This document shows, piece by piece, positions 34,244-41,941 of a DNA stretch of 64,000 nucleotides (positions within the stretch are counted from its first letter, which is position 1; the number at the start of each line of letters is the position of its first letter). The translations under genes were made by a program, and so were the position numbers. Under the pieces are notes generated by a model. That model saw nothing but the letters and a program-made list of their open reading frames with translations. It ran no database searches and was not told the origin of the DNA. The DNA comes from MWEI01 sp964600235 (GTDB taxonomy: Bacteria > Desulfobacterota > Desulfomonilia > UBA1062), in assembly GCA_964600235.1 (NCBI GenBank), contig CAZRIV010000004.1, positions 62,001-126,000 on the forward strand. Direction: 5' to 3'.

Positions 34244-35521
34244 TCATTTCATCAAGGGCGACCATGAAGGCTCGAAAAAACCGCCTCCCGCGGTAATGGG
34301 AACGGATGTGGATCCTTGCAGGTCCGTTATGTGTATATTGCCGTCCGCAGCGGCAAAGGCGATGAGCCTGCCGTCAGGCGAGAACGTCGGTGATTCATCC
34401 CCTTTCCCTGTCCCCGGCAGCACCCGGAAGTTCGTCCCATCGGGTTTTATGGTGGCAATATAATACCTGCCGTCGGCTGCGAGCGACGAGAAGGCCACGA
34501 GATCCCCTCTTGGAGAATAGACCGGTTCGGAGTTGTATTTCCCCTCATACGTGAGCCTCTGTACATTTTTTGTGGCAAGGTCCATGGTGAAGATCTGGGG
34601 ATTTCCTGCCCTTGATGAACAGAAGACCATGCTTTTCCCGTTGGGGGAAAAGGACGGCGATGTGTCTGTTGCATAACTCGTGGTGAGTCGTGTCCTGCCC
34701 GGGCCACCATCCAGGCCTATCAAGTAGATCTCTGGATTCCCGTCGCCGGAAAGCGTGAGGCCTATCCTGCTGCCTGTGGCATCGAAGGAGGGCGAGGTAT
34801 TGATGCCTTTCCTGGCAGAGATGGACGTCACCTTATTGGTGGCGACATCCAGCAGATAGAGGTCCGGGTTGTTCTTCCAGTAGGAGACGAATGCGATCTT
34901 CCTGGCATCGCGTGACCATGCCGGGCTCAGCACGAGGCTGCCCCCGCCCCGCACGGTATTGCCTCCCGTTCCGTCACAGTACATTATATGGAGCTGCTTC
35001 TTATCCTTTATCCTTATACTGCAGGCGATCTTTGTAGAAAAAATCGGGTCGAGTCCGAACCTGTTCTTGAGGATGTAATTCATGAACCCATGGACAGCCA
35101 TGTGCATGGTCTGCTCCCCGCTGGTATAGGTGGTGTTCGCGATGAGCTGCCCGGTGGAAACCTCTACCATCTGAACCTTGAACAGGCCTGTATCGCCCTG
35201 TTTTAAAACCGTTGCAGTGATCACATAGTCCGCCCCGATCAGGGAAAAGTCCTTGAGCGATCCCTGCCTTATCTCTCCCATGGGCCCGGGGTTGACATAG
35301 CTCTGGGGGCTGATGACCTCGAAGATGCCCGAGATCTGAAGGTCCCTGGCACACACGGCCCACACGGCCCCGGCCATGTCCGAAGGCCCGGCATAGGTCG
35401 GCATGGCCACCTTCATCTTCCTGAATCCGCCTGCCTCGATGTCTATGTGCACCTGCTGGGCATATGCATTCCAGCAGGACATAACCAGGATCGCAGCCAT
35501 TATGTACATGAATCTTCTCAT
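34244..35521 (-). CDS. tolB: Tol-Pal periplasmic beta-propeller protein TolB
   Basis: The 425-residue protein has a Sec signal peptide (about residues 1-21). An N-terminal domain (AVWAVCARDLQISGIFEVISP) follows, and a six-bladed propeller from about residue 200 has the repeated LSPAWSRDARKIAFVS, TSPSFSPNGKSMVFCSSR and ESPTFSPDGRLIAFAA units. TolB binds Pal and TolA in the periplasm. Its start shares a base with the tolA stop. Confidence 0.95.
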   Translation of the reverse strand: MRRFMYIMAAILVMSCWNAYAQQVHIDIEAGGFRKMKVAMPTYAGPSDMAGAVWAVCARDLQISGIFEVISPQSYVNPGPMGEIRQGSLKDFSLIGADYVITATVLKQGDTGLFKVQMVEVSTGQLIANTTYTSGEQTMHMAVHGFMNYILKNRFGLDPIFSTKIACSIRIKDKKQLHIMYCDGTGGNTVRGGGSLVLSPAWSRDARKIAFVSYWKNNPDLYLLDVATNKVTSISARKGINTSPSFDATGSRIGLTLSGDGNPEIYLIGLDGGPGRTRLTTSYATDTSPSFSPNGKSMVFCSSRAGNPQIFTMDLATKNVQRLTYEGKYNSEPVYSPRGDLVAFSSLAADGRYYIATIKPDGTNFRVLPGTGKGDESPTFSPDGRLIAFAAADGNIHITDLQGSTSVPITAGGGFFEPSWSPLMK

Positions 35522-36231
35522 CAGCGTGCTCCTTTCGGTGGCGTGAATGACATGGTGACCTCGACCCAGTCCTCTCCGGCAATGAGGATAAGCGGCGGGG
35601 TCGGGAAGCGGCTTACCCTGCCCAGGGCAATGAGTATCGAGCGGTCAAAGGGCACATTGCCCGAGGATACCAGGAGCTTCTTCTGCAGAAGCTCGCCCGT
35701 GCGGCTTACCCTGAGAAGATAGGTAGTCTGCAGCCCCGCATCCATATCTTCGACCTCAGGGGGGGTCTTCCAGAGGCTCTCCACCAGACCCCTGACCCTT
35801 GTCTTCCACAGTGCGATCTCGGATGGTGTCCCGCCTTGTTGGCCCCTCGCCTGCACCGTGCCGGTTCCGCCATGCCCCTGGGGCTTGATCAGACTTGAGG
35901 TGCCGCCCGCATAAGGACTTTCCGCAGGGGTTTCGGGCCTTATATCAGAAGGGGTGAGTCTTGGCACGCTCTCCTTCATGGCCTTTTCTTTCTTGACCTC
36001 TCCCAGAGACGCACGTTCGCTCTTTTTGGTGAAAATAAACTTTTTGCCCTGGGGAACGGCGACACTTCCCGCGCCAGGGACATCAGCACCGGGCATCTCA
36101 GCGACAATGGAGACCTCATACACTTCAGACGTATCCGTTTTTTTCCCCAGGAAGGAAACATCCACAAGGGCCAGCATGAACACGGCATGGCACATGAATG
36201 AGATGATGAGAAATTTCCTTAAAGACTGCAT
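35521..36231 (-). CDS. tolA: TolA/TonB-like energy transducer
   Basis: The 236-residue protein has one N-terminal membrane helix (about residues 9-28), a short Lys/Glu/Pro-rich middle region, and a C-terminal TonB/TolA-like domain (about 140-235: ALWKTRVRGLVESLWKTPPE, TTYLLRVSRTGELLQKKLL). It takes proton-motive energy from TolQR to TolB-Pal. The middle part is much shorter than the long helix of E. coli TolA (421 residues), as is usual outside enterobacteria. Position between tolR and tolB supports TolA over TonB. Confidence 0.8.
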   Translation of the reverse strand: MQSLRKFLIISFMCHAVFMLALVDVSFLGKKTDTSEVYEVSIVAEMPGADVPGAGSVAVPQGKKFIFTKKSERASLGEVKKEKAMKESVPRLTPSDIRPETPAESPYAGGTSSLIKPQGHGGTGTVQARGQQGGTPSEIALWKTRVRGLVESLWKTPPEVEDMDAGLQTTYLLRVSRTGELLQKKLLVSSGNVPFDRSILIALGRVSRFPTPPLILIAGEDWVEVTMSFTPPKGAR

Positions 36232-36237
36232 CGATCC

Positions 36238-36645
36238 CTATTCTTTGCTCACCACGGGCTGCGTGACCAGCCCTATCTTCGTCAGACCGCTTGAACGTAT
36301 GACGGACATCACCTGGATAACGAACCCGTACGGGATGCCCTTGTCGGCCTGCAGGTATACGGCCTCCACACTCCTCTGCTCCTTGATCTGGCTCAAAACC
36401 ATCTCGAGTCTGCCCAATTCCACCGGCGAGCCGTTGATGTCCACTATCTTGTTATTCCCGATAGTGACAACCAGGTCCTGGCTTTCACCCAGGGCCCTGG
36501 CCTCGGCCTGGGGCAGATCGACCTTCATGCCCTCCTTCATCATGGGGGCCGATACCATGAAGACGATAAGCAGCACGAGCATGACATCCACAAAGGGCGT
36601 TACATTGATCTCCGCCACATAGGATCTTGGTTTATTTGTCTGCAT
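36238..36645 (-). CDS. tolR: TolR/ExbD-type membrane protein
   Basis: The 135-residue protein has one membrane helix (about residues 17-36) containing the conserved Asp of NVTPFVDVMLVLLIVF, the proton-binding residue of the TolQR motor. A periplasmic domain with GSPVELGRLEMVL and LQADKGIPYGFVIQVM follows. It overlaps tolQ by 14 bases. Confidence 0.93.
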   Translation of the reverse strand: MQTNKPRSYVAEINVTPFVDVMLVLLIVFMVSAPMMKEGMKVDLPQAEARALGESQDLVVTIGNNKIVDINGSPVELGRLEMVLSQIKEQRSVEAVYLQADKGIPYGFVIQVMSVIRSSGLTKIGLVTQPVVSKE

Positions 36646-37345
36646 TGATCATCCCCCTGCGCAGCAGGTTTATGAAATCCACCTGGAACTGATCCATCTG
36701 GGAGCTCGTATGGACTATGAGGCTCGTGAAGTAATTATAGAAAAGCACCGCCGGAATGGCTACGAACAGGCCTGCGGCGGTGGCGATCAGGGCCTCGGAT
36801 ATGCCGGGCGCTACAGTGGCGAGGTTGGCCGAACCCATGAGCCCGATCTGCCGGAAGGAGTCCATGATTCCCCATACCGTGCCGAACAGCCCGATAAAGG
36901 GGCTGGCGTTGCTGATGCTTGCAAGGAAGCCCAGGCCATGGGTGAGATTCATGCTCTGGCGGGCATGGGCGTTGTTCAGCCGGGATTCGAGGATGGTCAG
37001 CATGGGGGGCGTTATCGTGCCTGTCTTTCCCGAGAGTTTGTTCACTTCATCGATGGCCTCTTCGAACATCTTCGATACGGGGCACTCCCCGGCCTTGCCG
37101 ATGATATCCTTGATCTTTGTTATGGCAGCGCTTCTGGAGACCATGTCCAGTATGACATTCGCCCTCTTCCTCGCCCTGGAAAACATGATCCATTTCTGGA
37201 TGATGATGCCCCAGGAAAATACGGAGAAGATCAGCAGGACCAGCAGCACAAGCTTGACCACAGGGGCTGCATCCACGATCATGGCCCCGATATTGCCCCT
37301 GAAGTGGGCGGTAGCTGCGTATGCAGTGGATGTCAGTAACGGCAT
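36632..37345 (-). CDS. tolQ: TolQ/ExbB-type proton channel protein
   Basis: The 237-residue protein has three membrane helices (about residues 30-48, 137-160 and 178-200). It carries the family features SWGIIIQKWIMFSRARK, the pore motif FIGLFGTVWGIMDSF and GISEALIATAAGLFVAIPAV. With TolR it forms the proton-driven motor. It is the first tol gene, 52 bases behind a histidine kinase gene on the same strand. Confidence 0.95.
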   Translation of the reverse strand: MPLLTSTAYAATAHFRGNIGAMIVDAAPVVKLVLLVLLIFSVFSWGIIIQKWIMFSRARKRANVILDMVSRSAAITKIKDIIGKAGECPVSKMFEEAIDEVNKLSGKTGTITPPMLTILESRLNNAHARQSMNLTHGLGFLASISNASPFIGLFGTVWGIMDSFRQIGLMGSANLATVAPGISEALIATAAGLFVAIPAVLFYNYFTSLIVHTSSQMDQFQVDFINLLRRGMINADK

Positions 37346-37397
37346 TTACAACCTCCTTGAATGTTTTGATGAGTTGCTGCACTTTCCCATGATTATC

Positions 37398-38393
37398 TCA
37401 CCTTGCCCTGCTCGGGTCCTTGGGCAAGGAAATGACAAAGGTGGTTCCCCCGGGATTCGAGTTGAAGGCAATGGTTCCCGAATGCAGCTTGATGATCCTG
37501 TATGATATGGAAAGACCAAGCCCTATTCCCTTAGGTTTCGTGGTGAAGAAAGGGTCGAAGATCCTTCCCTTCACATGTTCCGGTATCCCCTTGCCCGTGT
37601 CGGACACCATGATCTCCATACGGTCGCCCTTGTCTGCCAGGTGGATCTCCATCCTGCCGCCGAACTCCATGGCCTGTATGGCATTGATGCATACATTCAT
37701 CAGGACCTGCTGGATCATGTGAGGATCTGCCTTGATCAGCTCCTTCCTGGGCGGATGAAACTCGATGATCTCCACATGGTTTGCCCTGGCCGTATCCTGT
37801 ACCATGTATACCGCATTCCCGATTATCTTCTTGAGGTCGCAGGAAACGACCGAGAGCTCCCGGGGCTTGGCAAAATCGAAGAAATTCATGAGCAGCTTGC
37901 TCAGACGGTCGATCTCCACAATGATACGCGAGACATAGGCCCTGCGGTGATCGCCAACCTGCAGTTCCTCATTCAGCGCCTGGGCCGTGGTCTTTATCCC
38001 TGCAAGGGGATTGCGGATCTCGTGGGCGATGCCCGAGGTGAGCTCGCCCACCGATGCCAGCTTGTCCATCTTGAGGATCTCGTTCTGAAGCTGGTGGATC
38101 TCGCTGATATCAGAGAGGAACACGGCGAACCTTCCGTCCCTGAGGGGTTTCTTGTTCAGCCGTATGGTCATGCGCTCAGAGCCCTTGGTCCTGACCATGG
38201 TTTCTTTTTTAAGGGAATCCCGCTCTATGATACCGTCCACATTGATCTCTCTAAGATTCGATTCCTCGATGCCCAGGTATTCCAGGGCGGCGCTGTTCGC
38301 ATAGATCACGGTGCCGTCTCTCTCCGCAAGCATGACGCCGGCGGGCAGCATATCGAGCATCTCTATGAGGACATCCTTATCCATGGAACCCAT
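37398..38393 (-). CDS. Soluble PAS-domain sensor histidine kinase (NtrB-like)
   Basis: The 331-residue protein has no membrane segment. It has a PAS domain (residues about 8-98: LPAGVMLAERDGTVIYANSA), a HisKA domain with the phosphorylated His124 in GIAHEIRNPLAG, an N box (VLMNVCINAIQAM) and G boxes (VSDTGKGIPEH, FTTKPKGIGLGLSIS). It should sense an internal signal and phosphorylate a response regulator, but none is encoded nearby. It is co-oriented with and probably cotranscribed with tolQ, and diverges from mraZ. The start may be the ATG at 38393 or the ATG three codons later; no clear ribosome binding site is seen. Confidence 0.85.
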   Translation of the reverse strand: MGSMDKDVLIEMLDMLPAGVMLAERDGTVIYANSAALEYLGIEESNLREINVDGIIERDSLKKETMVRTKGSERMTIRLNKKPLRDGRFAVFLSDISEIHQLQNEILKMDKLASVGELTSGIAHEIRNPLAGIKTTAQALNEELQVGDHRRAYVSRIIVEIDRLSKLLMNFFDFAKPRELSVVSCDLKKIIGNAVYMVQDTARANHVEIIEFHPPRKELIKADPHMIQQVLMNVCINAIQAMEFGGRMEIHLADKGDRMEIMVSDTGKGIPEHVKGRIFDPFFTTKPKGIGLGLSISYRIIKLHSGTIAFNSNPGGTTFVISLPKDPSRAR

Positions 38394-38427
38394 ATAGCCA
38401 AGTCATCATAAAACATCCAGAGAAATC

Positions 38428-38443
38428 TGTCATGAACATGACA
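38428..38443. promoter_or_regulatory. Palindrome TGTCATG-AA-CATGACA, possible operator
   Basis: A perfect 7-bp inverted repeat lies 35 bases upstream of the kinase start, in the AT-rich divergent region. The half-site TGTCATG recurs at 38529-38535, inside the mraZ promoter spacer, and TGTCAT at 38570-38575 region. A regulator binding both could link the kinase/tol and dcw operons. This is an inference from the motif only. Confidence 0.4.
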
Positions 38444-38521
38444 CTTTTTTCCACATTTACATATTCATTTAAAACTTTGATATTTCAAATTAAAATACTT
38501 ACACATTCTATAAACTTCATA

Positions 38522-38549
38522 TTGACTTTGTCATGCCAATTAATATATA
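38522..38549 (+). promoter_or_regulatory. Promoter of the dcw operon (Pmra)
   Basis: TTGACT (38522-38527) and TATATA (38544-38549) are 16 bases apart in an AT-rich stretch, about 40 bases ahead of the mraZ GTG. Transcription would begin near 38555, exactly where the MraZ-box-like repeats start. Confidence 0.6.
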
Positions 38550-38554
38550 GGCAT

Positions 38555-38584
38555 AAAGTGTCAATTAGTGTCATATTTGTGAGG
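38555..38584 (+). promoter_or_regulatory. MraZ-box-like triple 10-base direct repeat
   Basis: Three consecutive decamers, AAAGTGTCAA (38555-38564), TTAGTGTCAT (38565-38574) and ATTTGTGAGG (38575-38584), share a TGT/GTG core at the same phase. MraZ binds direct repeats with 10-base spacing: TGGGN with N5 in E. coli, and AAAGTG(T/G)N3 in mycoplasmas. The first unit fits the latter exactly. Location just after the -10 and before mraZ fits autorepression. Confidence 0.6.
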
Positions 38585-38591
38585 GCAAACA

Positions 38592-39035
38592 GTGCTTAAA
38601 GGGCATTATGTAAACTCCATCAATGAGAAGGGTCGGTTAAGCATCCCGTCCAGATTCAGGGATATCCTGAAAGAATGGGAAGCCTCCCACCTCATTGTAA
38701 CCAAGAGCATTGACCGTTGCCTTCTTGCCTTTGCACCTGATGACTGGGAGCGCATGGAGCAGCTGGCCAAAGGCCTTTCCATGGTTAAGAAGGAAGATAT
38801 CGTGTTCAAGAGACATCTCGTGGGCTCTGCCGAGGAATGCCCCATCGATGCACAGGGAAGGATCCTCATCCCGTCGGGCCTACGCGATTATGCAGGCCTG
38901 AAGAAAAAATGCCTGCTGGTGGGCATAGTAGACCGCATAGAGATCTGGGATCAGGATACGTATAACAAGAGCATGGAGGAGGCACTCGAAGACTCCGAGA
39001 AGTTGCGCGAAGGGCTTGCGAAGCTCGGTCTGTAG
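38592..39035 (+). CDS. mraZ: Transcriptional regulator MraZ
   Basis: The 147-residue protein starts with GTG 38592. It has two SpoVT/AbrB-like halves with the typical KGHYVNSINEKGRLSIPSRFRD and CPIDAQGRILIPSGLRDYAG (DxxGRxxIPxxxR motif in each) and ends in a helical tail. MraZ forms a ring-shaped oligomer that represses the dcw promoter. The box-like repeats just upstream support autoregulation. Confidence 0.95.
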   Translation: MLKGHYVNSINEKGRLSIPSRFRDILKEWEASHLIVTKSIDRCLLAFAPDDWERMEQLAKGLSMVKKEDIVFKRHLVGSAEECPIDAQGRILIPSGLRDYAGLKKKCLLVGIVDRIEIWDQDTYNKSMEEALEDSEKLREGLAKLGL

Positions 39036-39039
39036 GTCG

Positions 39040-39963
39040 ATGGAGCATACAAGCGTTCTTCTCAAGGAGGTCCTAGAGGTGATTAAGCCCCGCAGCGACG
39101 GGAAATATTTCGACGGAACCCTCGGAGGAGGGGGCCACGGGGCTGCCATACTCGAGGCGAGTTCCCCATCGGGCGAACTCGCGGGAAGCGATCTTGACCG
39201 GGATGCCGTAAGCCTGGCTTCCGGGATTCTGGCACAATATGGCACCCGCTCCCACATCTTCAACGCCAACTATACCGACATTGAACGCATCTGCGCTGAG
39301 CTCGGATGGAAATCGCTGGACGGCATCATCCTGGACCTGGGCATGTCGTCCATCGAGCTCGATGAGGCCGGGAGAGGGTTCTCCTTTGCCGCCGACGGAC
39401 CTCTGGATATGCGCTATGACAGGTCGCAGCAGCTCGACGCCCATGCCGTGATCAATACCTATGACGCTGTGGAACTCGGCCGTATCATCCATGCCTTCGG
39501 CGAAGAGCGGTTCGCCCGCAGGATAGCCGGCCGTATCGTTGAATCACGCCCGCTCTCCTCCACAAAGGCCCTTGCCGAGGTAGTCTCCATGGCCATCCCG
39601 AGAAGATTCTGGCCCAAGAGGATCCACCCGGCGACACGTACTTTTCAGGCCATCCGCATGGAGGTCAATCACGAACTCGACAACCTGAAGGAGTTCCTGC
39701 CCAAGGCCGCAGGGTTATTGTCAATCGGCGGCATCATGGCGATCATCTCGTTTCACTCGCTTGAAGACCGGATCGTAAAACGATTTTTTGCGGGTACCTC
39801 GACCGCCCTCCTAAACCGCCGGGGCCTTCCCCTGCCACAGGAACCCCCGGCGGTTATTTTTGAAAGAATAACCAGAAAATCCATTACTGCGTCGACAGAA
39901 GAGATCGAGGTGAACCCCAGGGCACGAAGTGCCAGGCTCCGGGCCGTGCGGAGGATCACATGA
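39040..39963 (+). CDS. rsmH: 16S rRNA (cytosine-1402-N4)-methyltransferase RsmH
   Basis: The 307-residue enzyme has HTSVLLKEVLEVI at the start, the SAM-binding FDGTLGGGGHGAAILE, DGIILDLGMSSIELDEAGRG and GPLDMRYDRS. The C-terminal RIHPATRTFQAIRMEVNHEL and IISFHSLEDRIVK are also clear. It methylates C1402 in the ribosomal P site. I chose ATG 39040, four bases after the mraZ stop; the longer frame includes codons overlapping mraZ. It overlaps ftsL by four bases. Confidence 0.95.
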   Translation: MEHTSVLLKEVLEVIKPRSDGKYFDGTLGGGGHGAAILEASSPSGELAGSDLDRDAVSLASGILAQYGTRSHIFNANYTDIERICAELGWKSLDGIILDLGMSSIELDEAGRGFSFAADGPLDMRYDRSQQLDAHAVINTYDAVELGRIIHAFGEERFARRIAGRIVESRPLSSTKALAEVVSMAIPRRFWPKRIHPATRTFQAIRMEVNHELDNLKEFLPKAAGLLSIGGIMAIISFHSLEDRIVKRFFAGTSTALLNRRGLPLPQEPPAVIFERITRKSITASTEEIEVNPRARSARLRAVRRIT

Positions 39964-40250
39964 GACCGCTGAACACCTCCAGGATGCTTCCAGGCGGCGT
40001 CATCATGCTCGGGCTTTTCATGATCTGGGCCATGTTCCACGTCTGGACAAGGCACATGGTCACCGAGCTGGGATACTCCCTCTCTGAATCCCAGGCAATG
40101 GCTGAAGAGCTTCTCAGCATGAACAAGGCACTGAAGCTGGAAATATCCACCCTCAAGAGCTCGAAACGGCTTGAGCTTATAGCCGCAGACCAGTTGGGCC
40201 TGAGATCTCCCGAACCCGAACAGGTGGTGTACCTATGGCTCGACGAATAA
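39960..40250 (+). CDS. ftsL: Cell division protein FtsL
   Basis: The 96-residue bitopic protein has a short cytoplasmic start, one membrane helix (about residues 12-28) and a periplasmic coiled coil (LSESQAMAEELLSMNKALKL). It ends in ERIEL-like SKRLELIAADQLGL. It forms part of the FtsQLB complex that activates septal synthesis. Sequence conservation is low in this family, so the position between rsmH and ftsI carries much of the call. Confidence 0.88.
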   Translation: MRPLNTSRMLPGGVIMLGLFMIWAMFHVWTRHMVTELGYSLSESQAMAEELLSMNKALKLEISTLKSSKRLELIAADQLGLRSPEPEQVVYLWLDE

Positions 40251-41941
40251 AAGCCGTTCAGTTCATCATGATCGCCTTGTTGGCGGCCATAAGCCTGAGG
40301 GCCTTCGAGCTGCAGGTCATCAGCTCCGATACGATCATTGCAAGGGCCAATAAGAAATTCGATCATGCCGTAGAGCTTTCCTCCAACCGGGGGACCATCT
40401 ATGACCGGTCGGGGCAGCCACTTGCCATAAGCCTTGAGGTGAAGTCCATAGCAGCCAATCCCAGGATCATGGATGATCCCTGGGGAGCCGCCCTGCAGCT
40501 CTCGAAGGTACTGGACATAGACAGAAGGCACCTGGGGAAAAGGCTCTCGGAGAAAAAATATTTCGTATGGGTCAAGAGGCAGGTCACGCCAGGCGAGGTG
40601 GAAGCGGTAAAGGCGCTGAAGCTCAACGGCATAGGGTTCTATGACGAGACCAAGCGGTTCTACCCGGAGAGCGAATCCCTGGCGAACCTGATCGGGTTCG
40701 TGGGCATAGACGGCAAAGGCCTCGAGGGGCTTGAGCTCTCGTACGACACCCTCCTCAAGGGCATGGAGCGCAAGATCGGCGTCCATAAGGACGGCATGGG
40801 ACGGATCATCTATGCCAGGGGCCTGCAGTCCGACGAGGTGAAGGACGGGAACACCCTGCGGCTCACCATCGACAGGAGAATCCAGTATATCGCCTTCCAG
40901 GAGCTTAAGAAGGCTGTCATCACCAACAAGGCCAAGTCGGGGTTCGTCATCATCACGAACCCGTCCACCGGTGAAATTCTGGCGCTGGCATCCAATCCGA
41001 GCTTCGACCCGAACAAGGGTGCCTATAACCACCTCTCGGGGCATTCCAATATGGCCATCACCCACACCTTCGAACCGGGCTCGGTGATCAAGCCGTTCTG
41101 GGTAGGGTGGGGGATCGAGAAGAAGATGTTCAACGCCACCAGGAGCGTCTTCTGCGAGAACGGCTCGTTCACCTTCCACAGGGTGACCATCCACGACCAT
41201 GAAAAATACGGGTGGCTCCCGGTGAACGACATCATCAAATACAGCAGCAATATCGGCATAGCGAAGCTCATGGATACCGTGAGCGCCGGCGACATGTATT
41301 CCTGTCTCCAGTCCTTCGGCTTCCTCGACCCCACGGGCATCGACTTCCCCGGCGAGCCCCAGGGAATGATCAGAGGCCCCGCAGCATGGACCGGTGTGGA
41401 CAAGGCGGCCATCTCGTTCGGACAGGGCTTCGCGGTCACGGGCATTCAGCTCATCACCGCCTTCAACGCCATGGTCAACGGCGGTATGGTCATGAAGCCC
41501 TACATTGTCGAGCGCGTTGCCGATGCCAAGAATAAGCCCATCCAGGAGACCAGGCCCACCATCTTGAGAAAGGTCCTCTCAAAAGAGGCCAGCGACCAGG
41601 TCGTGGGCATCATGAAAACCGTCACGCTCAAAGGGGGCACGGCCGAGTCGGCCAATATGCCCACCTTCCAGGTCTTCGGCAAGACCGGTACGGCACAGAA
41701 GATCGACCCGCTTACCGGGGCCTATGCCAACGGCGATTACATATCTTCATTCATCGGGGGGATAATCGACGCCACCGGCAAGATCAGGCTGACCATGATC
41801 GTGTGCATCGATGAACCCAGGCCCTATTACTACGCGAGCATCGTGGCTTGCCCTTTGTTCAAGGAAATAGTATCACAGAGCGCGACCATCATGGAGTTAA
41901 GCCCGAACATCACGCTCGCTATCCGGGGGGACAGGGGATGA
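40235..41941 (+). CDS. ftsI: Septal peptidoglycan transpeptidase FtsI (PBP3)
   Basis: The 568-residue class B penicillin-binding protein has an N-terminal membrane anchor (about residues 8-24) and a pedestal domain with NRGTIYDRSGQPLAIS. The transpeptidase active site is SVIK with nucleophile Ser283, SSN at 337-339 and KTGT at 483-486. It crosslinks septal peptidoglycan with FtsW. No PASTA domain follows. It overlaps ftsL by 16 bases and murE by four. Confidence 0.95.
   Translation: MARRIKAVQFIMIALLAAISLRAFELQVISSDTIIARANKKFDHAVELSSNRGTIYDRSGQPLAISLEVKSIAANPRIMDDPWGAALQLSKVLDIDRRHLGKRLSEKKYFVWVKRQVTPGEVEAVKALKLNGIGFYDETKRFYPESESLANLIGFVGIDGKGLEGLELSYDTLLKGMERKIGVHKDGMGRIIYARGLQSDEVKDGNTLRLTIDRRIQYIAFQELKKAVITNKAKSGFVIITNPSTGEILALASNPSFDPNKGAYNHLSGHSNMAITHTFEPGSVIKPFWVGWGIEKKMFNATRSVFCENGSFTFHRVTIHDHEKYGWLPVNDIIKYSSNIGIAKLMDTVSAGDMYSCLQSFGFLDPTGIDFPGEPQGMIRGPAAWTGVDKAAISFGQGFAVTGIQLITAFNAMVNGGMVMKPYIVERVADAKNKPIQETRPTILRKVLSKEASDQVVGIMKTVTLKGGTAESANMPTFQVFGKTGTAQKIDPLTGAYANGDYISSFIGGIIDATGKIRLTMIVCIDEPRPYYYASIVACPLFKEIVSQSATIMELSPNITLAIRGDRG

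Noticed and set aside
39956..41200. 414-codon minus-strand ORF opposite ftsL/ftsI
   Set aside because: Antisense shadow; it would cut across three overlapping division genes and has no domain.
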